NCBI GenBank assembly: GCA_030446775.1
Contig: JAUJMQ010000003.1
Location: forward strand, 1 to 64,000
Reading direction: 5' to 3'
Source of the DNA: Egibacteraceae bacterium
GTDB lineage: Bacteria; Actinomycetota; Nitriliruptoria; Euzebyales; Egibacteraceae
DNA: 64,000 nt
The notes below the pieces were generated by a model. That model did not search any database, was not told the DNA's origin, and worked only from the letters and a program-made list of their open reading frames with translations. The position numbers were made by a program, and so were the translations under genes. Of this stretch, positions 1 through 8,956 are shown in pieces; within the stretch, counting starts at the first letter, position 1, and every line of letters begins with the position of its first letter.

Positions 1-124
1 GGCGCGAGCAGTGCCGCCGTCTCGGCCAGGAGTGCGGGCAGCGGGCGGGTTCCGGCGGGCACGGTGGCGCGAGCACCCCGGCGGCCATGCTGGCCAGGCG
101 CGCGGCCGGGGCGTGGCTCGCGTG

Positions 125-300
125 ACCGGCTGCCGGCGAGGTAGCGTGCGGACGCCGCAGTGTTCGGGAAACCGGTGCGAATCCGGTGTGGTCCTCGCCA
201 CTGTGACCGGGAAGCGCGACGCCAACGCGCCACTGGGCCGTAGGTGGCCCGGGAAGGCGGCGTCCGCGGGGATCCGGGAGCCAGGAGACCGGCTGCGGCG
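125..300 (+). promoter_or_regulatory. Cobalamin (B12) riboswitch
   Basis: The conserved core of the adenosylcobalamin riboswitch is visible in order: GGGAAACCGGTGCGAATCCGG, then CCTCGCCACTGTGACCGGGAAG, then a GCGCCACTGG element, GGGAAGGC, and a closing GAGCCAGGAGACCGGC. It lies just upstream of a corrinoid-type ABC importer, which is the classical arrangement. The downstream ribosome binding site (AAGGAAGGAAGG) is close to the 3' end, so cobalamin binding probably blocks translation of the lipoprotein gene; that mode of action is inference. Outer boundaries are approximate. Bases 1-124 hold no gene I can support. Confidence 0.93.
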
Positions 301-339
301 GCTGTGCCCCTATTCCTCGAGGCAAGGAAGGAAGGCTCC

Positions 340-1635
340 ATGGCCGTCCCCGCTCCCCCGACCGCCGGTTCCGGCCGCCGCCTGCTGCCGATCGCGCTGC
401 TGTGCGCGGTCCTCACGCTGTCCGCCTGCGCCGGCTCCACCCCGACCGCCGCCCCCACGCGGGACACACCCACCGCGAGCGCGACGGAGCCCGCCGAGAC
501 CGTCACCGCCAACGCCACCGACGGCTGCGTCGACGAGGTCCGCGCGGGCGTCGACTACTTTCCCGACAAGGTGACGTTCGAGCACGCGACCGGCGTGACG
601 GTGACCTACGCCGACACCTACAAGGTCGTCGAGGTCACGCCGGCCGGCGGCTCGGACCGTCCCATCCGCTACGTCCTCGTCCAGTGCGGCACCGAGCCCC
701 CACCCGCCGAAGGGAAGCTGGCCGACGCCCAGGTGATCGAGGTGCCGGCTGCCGAGGTGATCAGCATGACGACCACGAACCTGCCGCACTTCGACGAGCT
801 CGGCGCCGTCGACACGCTGCAGGGGGTGGGCACCGGCTCCTTCGTCAGCACCCCGTCGGTCGCGGCGCGTGTGGCGGAGGGGACATTGGACGACTTCGCG
901 ACCGTCGAGGGCCAGCCCGACACGGAGCGGATCATCGGCGCCGACCCGGACCTGCTCATCATCGACGGCTTCGGCGACACGGTCCTGGACGACGTCGGCC
1001 GCTTCGTCGACGCGGGGGTGCCCACCGCCATCAACGTCGACTTCACCGAACCGGAGCTGCTCGGTCGCGCCGAGTGGCTGAAGTTCACCGCCCTGTTCCT
1101 CAACGCCGAGGCGGCTGCCAACGCCGCGTTCGACGAGATCGCGTCGGCCTACGCCGAGGTCGCCGCGGCGGCGGCCGGGGCGCCCGAGCGGCCGACAGTG
1201 TTCGCCAACCAGCCGTTCGAGGGCACCTGGTTCATGCCCGGCGGCGCCTCGTACTTCGCCAACGCGGTCGCCGATGCCGGAGGCGACTACGTCTTCGACG
1301 ACGACGACTCGACGGCCGCGCTGGAGCTGGACTTCGAGACGGTGCTGGACCGGGCGGGCGACGCCGACGTCTGGCTCCAGGCGGGCTCGGTGGCCGGGAC
1401 CCTCGACGACCTCCTCGCCGCCGACGAGCGCTTCGACGAGTTCAAGGCCTTCCGCGACGGACAGGTGTGGGCCTACGACCTCGCGACGAACCCGGGTGGC
1501 GGCAACGCGGTGTTCGAGACCGCCTACACGCGCGCCGACCTGTTCCTGTCCGACCTCGTCGAGATCCTGCACCCCGATGTGCTCGACCACGAGCTCCGCT
1601 TCTTCGGCCGGGTGCCCGCCGGCGAGGGGCGCTGA
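340..1635 (+). CDS. ABC transporter substrate-binding lipoprotein, cobalamin/corrinoid type (BtuF-like)
   Basis: This is the extracellular binding protein of the importer. The ATG at 340 was chosen because it follows a strong AAGGAAGGAAGG site and begins a lipoprotein signal peptide ending in a lipobox (LTLSACAGS); the ORF-track start at 244 lies inside the riboswitch. The mature 431-residue protein matches the iron-siderophore/cobalamin binding-protein fold, with MTTTNLPHFDELGAVDTL near residue 140, ADPDLLIIDGFG in the first lobe and AFRDGQVWAYDLATNPGGG near the C terminus. The permease gene starts 8 bp after its stop. The riboswitch makes a corrinoid the likely ligand; a siderophore-type ligand is the alternative. 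Confidence 0.88.
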   Translation: MAVPAPPTAGSGRRLLPIALLCAVLTLSACAGSTPTAAPTRDTPTASATEPAETVTANATDGCVDEVRAGVDYFPDKVTFEHATGVTVTYADTYKVVEVTPAGGSDRPIRYVLVQCGTEPPPAEGKLADAQVIEVPAAEVISMTTTNLPHFDELGAVDTLQGVGTGSFVSTPSVAARVAEGTLDDFATVEGQPDTERIIGADPDLLIIDGFGDTVLDDVGRFVDAGVPTAINVDFTEPELLGRAEWLKFTALFLNAEAAANAAFDEIASAYAEVAAAAAGAPERPTVFANQPFEGTWFMPGGASYFANAVADAGGDYVFDDDDSTAALELDFETVLDRAGDADVWLQAGSVAGTLDDLLAADERFDEFKAFRDGQVWAYDLATNPGGGNAVFETAYTRADLFLSDLVEILHPDVLDHELRFFGRVPAGEGR

Positions 1636-1643
1636 CGGTCGCC

Positions 1644-2774
1644 GTGACCGCGGTCACCCGGTCGCCGCCGGCACCGGCTGCCGGCCCTGCTTCGGCGGGC
1701 GACGGCGAGCGCGGCCAGTCGGCGAGCCGCGGCCGCGGCGCCCTGGTGCTCGGCGGAAGCGCCGCCGTGCTGGCGACGCTGTTCGTGCTCACGATCGCCG
1801 CCGGCTCGGTCGCCATCCCGCTCGGCGAGGTCGCGGCCGTGCTGCTCGGGCGAGCCCCCTCCGACCCGTCGTGGGCGACCATCGTGTCGCAGGTGCGGCT
1901 GCCGCGTGCGGTGACCGCCCTCCTGGCGGGGGCCGGCCTGGGAGTCGGCGGCCTGCAGATGCAGACGCTGTTCCGCAACCCGCTCGCCGACCCGTTCATC
2001 CTCGGCATCAGTGCCGGCGCCAGCCTCGGGGTGGCGCTCGTCGTGCTCGTGGCCGGCAGCGCCGGGTCGACGCTCGTCGGGGGGCTCGGGGTGCTCGGCA
2101 CCGTCGGTGTCGCGGGTGCCGCGGCCCTGGGGGCGGCGGCGGTCACGGGCATCGTGCTGGCGGTCTCCCGGCGGGTCACGAGCCCCGCGACGGTGCTCAT
2201 CATCGGGTTGATGGCGGGCTACGCGACGAGCGCGATCGTCAGCCTCCTCGTCTACTCCGGCTTCGGCCGGCTCGAGCGGATCCGGGCCTACATCGCCTGG
2301 GGCTTCGGCAGCTTCGGGGGGACCACCTGGAGCGAGCTGCGCGTCCTCGCGCCGGCCGTGGTCGCCGGGCTGGTCCTCGCCGCCCTCACGACGAAGCCGT
2401 GCAACGCACTGCTGCTCGGCGACCGGTACGCCGCCAGCATGGGCCTGAACGTGCGGCGCACCCGGCTGCTCGTCGTCGCGGCCGCGTCACTGCTGGCCGG
2501 CTCCGTGACGGCGTTCTGCGGGCCGATCGCGTTCCTCGGGGTTGCCGTCCCGCACCTGGCGCGGGGGCTGCTGCACACCGCCGACCACCGGGTCCTCGTG
2601 CCGGCCGTGGTCCTGCTCGGAGGCGTCGTCGCATTGGCCGCCGGGCTCGTCGCCCAGCTGCCCAGCAGCGAGGCGACCCTGCCGCTGAATGCGGTCACGT
2701 CGCTGCTCGGCGCGCCGGTCGTCGTCGCCGTGCTCCTACGGCTGCGACGCTCCGGACGGGAGCCGCGAGCGTGA
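1644..2774 (+). CDS. FecCD/BtuC-family ABC transporter permease
   Basis: This integral membrane permease forms the translocation channel of the corrinoid importer. The GTG at 1644 was chosen because it is the first start after the upstream stop; an Arg/Pro/Gly-rich cytoplasmic stretch of about 35 residues then precedes the first membrane helix. Family signatures are clear: RLPRAVTALLAGAGLGVGGLQMQ, FRNPLADPFILGISAGASLG, and the coupling-loop region CGPIAFLGVAVPHLAR. About nine to ten hydrophobic helices are visible, and the 376-residue length is normal for BtuC/FecC proteins. It is intact and sits between the binding protein and the ATPase. Confidence 0.9.
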   Translation: MTAVTRSPPAPAAGPASAGDGERGQSASRGRGALVLGGSAAVLATLFVLTIAAGSVAIPLGEVAAVLLGRAPSDPSWATIVSQVRLPRAVTALLAGAGLGVGGLQMQTLFRNPLADPFILGISAGASLGVALVVLVAGSAGSTLVGGLGVLGTVGVAGAAALGAAAVTGIVLAVSRRVTSPATVLIIGLMAGYATSAIVSLLVYSGFGRLERIRAYIAWGFGSFGGTTWSELRVLAPAVVAGLVLAALTTKPCNALLLGDRYAASMGLNVRRTRLLVVAAASLLAGSVTAFCGPIAFLGVAVPHLARGLLHTADHRVLVPAVVLLGGVVALAAGLVAQLPSSEATLPLNAVTSLLGAPVVVAVLLRLRRSGREPRA

Positions 2775-2832
2775 CCGCGCCCCGAGACGAGCCGGCGCCT
2801 GGGCTGCGACGCGCCGGCGCGGCGGCCCCGGA

Positions 2833-3866
2833 GTGACGGTGCTGCGCGCCGACGCCCTGACCGTCGGCTACCGGGGTCGGCGCGGGACGCGTCGTGAGGT
2901 CCTCGCCGGGCTGGACCTGACCCTGCCCGCCGGCGAGCTGACCTGCCTGCTGGGTGCCAACGGCAGCGGCAAGTCCACCCTGTTGCGCACCCTCGCCGGG
3001 ATGCAGGCCCCCTTGGCCGGGCGGGTGACGCTGCTCGGCGACGACGTGACGGCCCTCGAGCCGCGAGAGCGGGCCCGCCGCCTCGCCGTCGTGCTGACCG
3101 ACCCCGTCGAGACCGGCGGCCTGACCGGCGCCGATCTCGTGGCGCTGGGCCGCCACCCGCACACCGGCTGGTCGGGCCGGCTGGGGCCCGCTGACCGCGA
3201 CGCGGTCGACTGGGCGCTGCGCGCGACGGGCGCCGCGCCGTTGGCCGCCCGGCCGGTGGGCCAGCTCAGCGACGGCGAGCGGCAGCGCCTCCTCGTCGCC
3301 CGCGCCCTCGCCCAGCAGCCGGCGGTGCTCGCCCTCGACGAGCCCGTGGCCTTCGTCGACCTCCACGGCGGGTGGAGCTGATCCGGCTGCTGCGCCACCT
3401 CGCGCGCGACTGCGGCCTGGCGGTGCTGCTGACGACCCACGACCTCGACCTCGCGCTGCGCTCGGCCGACACCCTGTGGCTCGTCCAGCCGGGGCCGCCG
3501 GCCGGCCTGGCGGTCGGCGCCCCGGAGGACCTCGTGCTCGCCGGTGCCCTGGGCCGGGCCTTCCCGGCCGACGACGTCGCCTTCGACCTCGAGCTGGGCA
3601 CCTTCGTCGCCACCGACGGCCGCGCCCGGACGGCCGCGGTGGCGGGGACGGGCGCCGCGGCGACCTGGGCGCGCCGCGCGCTGGAGCGCGAGGACCTGCG
3701 TGTCGTGGCCGCCGGCGACCCCGCCGACCTGCGCGTCGAGGTGCTGCCCGGCCCACAGTGGCGGCTGCTCGATGCCGGCGCCCTGACCGATCTGGCCACG
3801 ATCGGCGCGCTCGTCACCGAGCTCCGCGGCCGCCACGCCCGCCGAGCGCCGAGCGCCGAGCGCTGA
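2833..3866 (+). CDS. ABC transporter ATP-binding protein, BtuD/FecE type (frameshifted)
   Basis: This is the ATPase that powers the B12-type importer. Walker A (LLGANGSGKST), the signature (QLSDGERQRLLVARALAQ) and Walker B (AVLALDEPVAF) lie in the first frame. The reading frame then breaks near 3371: FVDLHGGWS-stop should read FVDLHGRVELIRLLRHLA, and the continuation is found in the next frame with the H-loop (LLTTHDLDLA). One missing G/C base explains it. After the normal ATPase end there is a tail of about 90 residues (ATWARRALEREDLRV..., EVLPGPQWRLLDAG) that looks like a small extra domain, which I cannot name. The GTG start follows the permease stop by 58 bp. Confidence 0.82.
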
Positions 3867-3950
3867 GCGCTGAGCTGGCTGAGCGCTGTGCGTCGGCCAG
3901 CCCGGTTGGCGGCCCCTGGCACGCACAGTTCGGGACGCGGCCAGCGCTGC

Positions 3951-5094
3951 TCAGTCGCGAGGCATCGGAGGTGGGTCGAAGTGGCGGACCTCTCCTCCCG
4001 GCTTGCGGTCGACGGGCCGGACGGGGACGAGCTCGACCCCCCGCAGGCGGCTGCGCGGCCCCGACCACGCAGCCGGCGGGGCGACGACGGCGTCGTTGAG
4101 GGCGTAGGCGATCGACTCGTAGTTGTTGCGCCAGCCCCGGAAGTGGGGCCATGCCTCCTCGGGCGTGCGCGGCATCGGGAAGTCGACCTGCTGCAGGCGG
4201 GAGATCCCGACGAGGTACTCGCCGTAGGTCAGCGCCAGGTCGGCGTCGGGATCCGGGTCGTCGTCGTATGGGATGGCGAGCACTCGGGCCAGGTCCCGCA
4301 GCGTGGTGAACCCCTGCCGCAGGCACAGGCGGGTCTCGGAGGGGGCGTCGTCGCCGTGCAGCGCGTGGTACAGCGCCGCAGAGTCGAGCACCGCGAGCAG
4401 CGCCAGCGCCCAGGAGCGCAGGTGGTGAGGCGACCGGAAGCTGATCAGCGTCGGATAGTTCGTGTGGCTCTCGGCTACCTCGGCGGCCCACGTCTCCCAG
4501 TCGGCGTAGAAGTGCCGCAGGTTGTCCATGATCCCAACGAGGTGGTGGCGCGCAAGGATCTCCGGCCCCCACGCCGGTGATCCCGCGCGGCTGACGAGCA
4601 TCGTGACGAGCACCTCGCGCCGGCTGAACGCGCCGTAGAGGACCGGCAGGTAGGCGATCTGCAAGGGCGACGGTGAGCAGCCCGGTGATGGCCGCCGCGA
4701 GGTCGATGAACGTCGCGGCCGGCCGGTCGCGGGCGGCGAAGCCGAGGGTGAACAGCGACGAGCCGATCTCGCGCATCGCGGCCGGGAACGAGCCGCCCGC
4801 CAGCGGCCACAGCACCAGCGCGTAGCCGACCTGGAACAGCAGCAGCCAGGTCAGCAGCAGGACGAGCAGCGACACCGGGCCGGCGCTGGCCAGGATGCGG
4901 TCCTTGGCCTCGTAGCTGCGGGCCCGGTCCGCCCAGAGCTGGAAGACGGCCCGCACGAGCGCCGACACCCGGTGCGGCAGCCCGCGCACGCGACCGCGTG
5001 GCACGACGAGGGTCTGCACGAGGTTGACCGCGGTCGCGACGACGGCGACGAGGCCCACGAGCGCACCCGCCCATCGAACGGCGTCCTGCAGCAT
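3951..5094 (-). CDS. Ion-channel-like integral membrane protein (frameshifted)
   Basis: The N-terminal half (start 5094) has a first membrane helix (ALVGLVAVVATAVNLVQTLVV), a second helix (LLVLLLTWLLLFQVGYALVLW), then GSSLFTLGFA followed by a third helix. This helix-pore loop-helix layout, with TLGFA where potassium channels carry TVGYG, suggests a two-helix channel fold; selectivity is not predictable. The frame breaks near 4657 (one extra T in GCCCTTGCAG) and continues as ALQIAYLPVLYGAFSRREVL and a cytoplasmic domain of about 230 residues. The total would be about 380 residues. It is convergent with btuD. No specific family assigned. Confidence 0.7.
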
Positions 5095-5201
5095 GGCGGC
5101 ATTCTGCCGTCACCGCGGCCGGCCCCGCCGCCGACCGCAACGACCGCACCCCGTCCCCGCGGGCCGCACAACCCCCCGCCCCCTCGGCGGGGCGGTCAGC
5201 G

Positions 5202-5677
5202 TCAGCCGCAGGCCAGGTCGTCGGAGGCTCGCGGCCAGCGCTCGACGGTGCCGCCCCTGACCAGGTACACGGCGCGGTCGGCGTCGGAGGGCGCCAGCCA
5301 CAGTTCGTAGTGGTCGGTGCGGTAGCCGGACCATTCGGCATCCGGGGCAGCTCGACGTTCGCACGGAAGGCCTCGATGCGCCCGCCGCTGCCTGCCAGCA
5401 CCCCCAGCGGGTCGCGGACGTACGTCCGGCGCCCGGCGCCCCCGCCGCCGGCGCCCCCCCGCGCCCAGCCGCACCCCCCCCCCCGCGAGGACTGCCCCTC
5501 GCAATGCCGCGGGCCGCGGATCACCGAGATGACGTCGGCGCCGACACGGGCACCGTCACGCCGCCACGGCCCGTCCTGGCTGGGGGTGGTCCGCAGCGAG
5601 GAGCCGAGAACGCCACCCGTGACGACCGCGACGGCGACGGCGACCACCACCACCGCCCACCAGCGCCCATGCCCCAC
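5202..5677 (-). CDS. Small membrane-anchored protein of unknown function (frameshifted)
   Basis: The ATG at 5677 starts MGHGRWWAVVVVAVAVAVV, a signal anchor. It is followed by DVISVIRGPRHCEGQSS, a low-complexity Gly-rich segment encoded by long G runs, then RTYVRDPLGVL and EAFRANVELP. The frame is lost near 5355 in a C run; the next frame continues AEWSGYRTDHYELWLAPSD and AVYLVRGGTVERWP to the stop at 5202. I read it as one protein of about 155 residues with an exported globular domain. The long poly-G/C stretch around 5453-5482 is also suspect. No function is recognised. Confidence 0.55.
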
Positions 5678-5695
5678 GGCTGCTCCTCGTCCTCG

Positions 5696-5740
5696 CCGAG
5701 ACTCCTACGGCCGAGACTCCTACGGCCGAGACTCCTACGG
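5696..5740. repeat. Three perfect 15-bp tandem repeats
   Basis: CCGAGACTCCTACGG occurs three times in succession without mismatch, in the 75-bp gap between two minus-strand genes. On the minus strand the unit reads CCGTAGGAGTCTCGG, so it carries repeated GGAG cores upstream of the anchored-protein gene. It looks like replication-slippage expansion in a promoter or leader region; a function is not evident. Confidence 0.9.
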
Positions 5741-5752
5741 TAGGACGCCAGG

Positions 5753-6313
5753 TCAGGTCGGCGCGTTCCAGGTCCCCAGCACCGGGCGGTCGTGGTAGAC
5801 GCTCAGGACCGACACCGTCGCGGTGTCGAGCTTGAACAGCCGCCCCATCTGCGGGCCGAGGCCGAGGTAGCGCGCGGCGAGGATCCGCAGCGTGTGGCTG
5901 TGCCCGACGAGCAGCCCCCGGCGGACGCCCGCGTCCACGAGGCGCTGCAGCACCGCGTCGGCCCGCGCGCCGACGTCGGGAGCCGTCTCGCCGCCCGGGC
6001 AGCCGTCGGTCCACAGGTCCCACGTCGGGCGGCGCGTGCGGACCTGCACGGTCGTCAGCCCCTCGTACTCGCCGTAGTCGAACTCGACGAGCCCGTCGTC
6101 GACGACGTAGTCGCGACCGAGCGCGTCGGCCGTCGCGACGGCCCGTCGTGCGGGACTGACGCGGACGACGTCGAAGTCCAGGTCGCTCAGGCGCTCGGCA
6201 GCGGCGCGAGCCTGCTGCTCGCCGACTGCGGTCAAGGGCAGGTCCGTGGCGCCGGTGTGCTGCCCTGTCCGGCTCCAGGCCGTCTCGCCGTGCCGCAGCA
6301 GCCACAGATCCAC
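5753..6313 (-). CDS. Histidine phosphatase family protein (phosphoglycerate mutase-like)
   Basis: The protein begins VDLWLLRHGETAW, containing the catalytic RHG motif with phospho-accepting His. Further family features are VVRVSPARRAVATADAL (substrate-binding Arg), GLVEFDYGEYEGL (catalytic Glu region) and LLVGHSHTLRILA (second catalytic His). The GTG at 6313 was chosen because AAGGAGG lies just upstream; the longer ORF to 6520 is low-complexity read-through from dhaM. The 186-residue length fits the single-domain subfamily. It lies 26 bp after dhaM and may be the last gene of the glycerol/dihydroxyacetone operon. The substrate cannot be told from sequence. Confidence 0.88.
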   Translation of the reverse strand: MDLWLLRHGETAWSRTGQHTGATDLPLTAVGEQQARAAAERLSDLDFDVVRVSPARRAVATADALGRDYVVDDGLVEFDYGEYEGLTTVQVRTRRPTWDLWTDGCPGGETAPDVGARADAVLQRLVDAGVRRGLLVGHSHTLRILAARYLGLGPQMGRLFKLDTATVSVLSVYHDRPVLGTWNAPT

Positions 6314-6339
6314 GTCGCGGTCCTCCTTGCCCGGCGCCG

Positions 6340-8762
6340 TCAGGTCGAGGTCGGAGCCGGGGCCAGCCCGCGCAACCGGGCCTTCACCGCCGGCACGGCG
6401 GGCGGTGCCACGCTCAGCTCTCGCACCCCCAGCCGCACCAGCCGGGCGGCGGTCTCGGGGTCCGCGGCCAGCTCGCCGCAGACGCCGACCCAGCGGCCGG
6501 CCGCCCCCGCGACCTCGCACACGCGCCCGACGAGCGCGAGCACCGCCGGATGGGCTCCCCGCGCCAGATCGGCCACCGCCGGGTTGGTCCGGTCGGCGGC
6601 CAGGACGTACTGGGTGAGGTCATTGCTGCCGACCGAGAAGAAGTCGACCTCGTCGCAGAAGCGCTCGGCCAGCAGCGCGGCCGCGGGGACCTCCACCATG
6701 ATCCCGACCTCCTCGAGGTCCCCGAACGCGGCCCCCGCGCGGCGCAGGCCGCGGCGGGCGTCGTCCAGCGCCCGGCGCGCCGCGCGGACCTCCTCGACGT
6801 CGGTGACCATCGGGAACATCAGGCTGACCCGCCGGCCCTGTGCCACGCGGAGGATCGCCCGCAGCTGGGTCGCGAACAGCGCGGGACGCGCGAGGCTCAG
6901 CCGCAGGCCCCGCTCCCCCAGCGCGCTGTTGCGGAACGGGTCCAGCCCGAGGGCCGGCGCCGGCTTGTCACCGCCCACGTCGAGCGTCCGCACGATCGCC
7001 GGGCGGCCCTCGAGTGCGTCGAGGACCGCCGCGAGCGCCGTCACCTGCTCGTCCTCGGTGGGCACGCTCGGCCGGTCGGCGACGAGGAACTCCGTGCGCA
7101 ACAGGCCCACGCCGTCGGCCCCCGCGGCCACGGCGGCGCGGGCCTCGGCGACCGAGGCGACGTTGGCGGCGACGACGACGGTGACGCCGTCCGCCAGCCG
7201 CACCGGCTGTTGGGCGGCGGCCACCGCCTCCCGCGCCTCGCGGGCCTGGCGGTCGCGCCGCCGGCGGGCCTCTGCGAGGTCGTCGGCCGCCGGGTCGACG
7301 CGCACCTCGCCGCGACCACCGTCGAGCAGCACGACGGTTCCGTCGGCGACGTCGTCCAGCGCCGGCCCGGCCCGCAGCACCAGCGGCAACCCCAGCGCCC
7401 GCGCGAGGATCGTGACGTGCGCCGTCGGGGCGCCCGCCCGCAGGGCCACGCCCGCGACACCCGCGTCGACGAGCACCGGCACCTGTGAGGGCACGAGGTC
7501 GTCGGCGATCACGACCGCGCCCGCCGGCGGCACCGGTGTCGCGGCCCCGACCCCGAGCGCCTCCAGGACGCGACGGCCCACGTCGACCACGTCGCCGGCG
7601 CGGGCCGCCACGACCTCGCCGGGCTGCCCGGCCAGGCGGTCACGCGCGCCCGTGACCGCCGCCCACCACGCCGCGGCCGCGGAGCGCCCCTGCCGCAGCC
7701 CGTCCTCGGCCGCCGCGACGAGCTCCGGGTCGTCCACGAGCAGCCGGTGCGCCCCGAACACGTCCGAGCCCGTGCCGCCGGCGGCGTCCAGGTCGGCGGC
7801 GACCCGCGTGCGTGCCGCCTCCAGCCGCCGGCGTTCGGCCCAGACGTCTCCGGCCGGCTCCTCGGGGACCTGCGGCTCGACCGCCGCGAGGAGGGCGGCC
7901 GGCCCGACGGCGATGCCAGGAGCACCGGGCGCGGCCACCACGACCTCGTCGCTCTTGCCGGGGAGGGGCGGCCCCGGCCCAGGCGGCACCGGCGGCCCCG
8001 GCGACGAGGCCGAACCCGCCTGCCCAGGCGGCCCAGGCGGCGCCGGCGACCCCGCCGGCGCCGTGGCGGCCTCCCCGAACCCTTCGGCGACCATGCCGGC
8101 CAGCCGCTCCACGGCGGCGGCCGCGTCGGGACCGGCGGCCGACAGCCGCAGCCGTGTCCCCCCGGCGGCTCCCAGCCCCACCAGCCCCAGCAGGCTCCGC
8201 GCCGACACCCCGCTGCCGCCTCCGGCGGAGGCGACCCGGACGTCGGCGTCGAGGTCTGCCAGCGCCCGGACCACCGCCGCCGCGGGGCGGGCGTGCAGCC
8301 CGAGCGGGTTGACGAGCTCCACCTCGCGCACCAGCTCGCCGGCCGGCATTCCGGTCGGCGAGGCGCCATCCCCCGGCGCCGCCGCTGCCGCGAGCTCGGC
8401 CAGCGCCGCCTCGACGTCGGCGACCGAGGCGCCGCCGGCCGCGGTCGTCGCCGCGACCATCGCGCCCTCGACGAGCGGCGCGTCGACGAGCCGGACCCGG
8501 TGCCGGCGGTCGTCGTCCAGCGACTCCAAGGCGAGCTCGGCCGTCATTTGCGCGCTGCCGAGGTCGAACAGCACGACCGCGCCCGCCCCGTCGGCGTCGG
8601 CACGCTCGACCGCAGCCAGCACCTTGTCCAGGCTCGTGCCGACCTCGCCGTCGTCGGTGCCGCCCGCTGCCGCGACCGGCACGTCGGGCGCCATCTGGGC
8701 GACCAGCTCGACGACGCCGTCGGCCAGACGCTCGCTGTGGAGACGATCACCAGCCCGACCAC
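6340..8762 (-). CDS. dhaM: PEP-dependent dihydroxyacetone phosphotransferase subunit DhaM, EIIA-HPr-EI fusion (frameshifted at N terminus)
   Basis: Multiphosphoryl protein that passes phosphate from PEP through EI, HPr and an EIIA-like domain to DhaL. Order: EIIA-mannose-like domain (first ~130 residues), HPr domain with GLHARPAAAV, then enzyme I with its phospho-His motif (TAHVTILARALGLP), PEP-binding barrel (DRTNPAVADLA) and catalytic Cys (GVCGELAADP). The ORF track begins at 8694, but the true N terminus (VVGLVIVS, GTG at 8762) is in another frame: one base is missing near 8735, precisely at the Ser-His-Ser codons carrying the EIIA phospho-His. Large fused DhaM forms are known in some bacteria. 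It lies 194 bp beyond glpK across a G/C-rich gap. Confidence 0.86.
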
Positions 8763-8956
8763 GCCGCCCCTGCCCTCCACGGAACCCTTCCCGCCGACGT
8801 CGCCGCCCCGCGAAGGTCGAAGACGTCGGTTCCGATACGGACGCCGGTGGTCAACCTTCGGGCGGCGGGGGCGGGGGCGGCGCGGGCGCGGGCGCGGGGG
8901 CGAGGCAACCGAGAGGCGGCCGTCCCCCGGGCCGTGACCAAGCGGGCCGGGTGAGG

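Noticed and set aside
244-339. Upstream extension of the lipoprotein ORF
   Set aside because: It lies in the riboswitch; the ATG at 340 has the ribosome binding site and starts the signal peptide.
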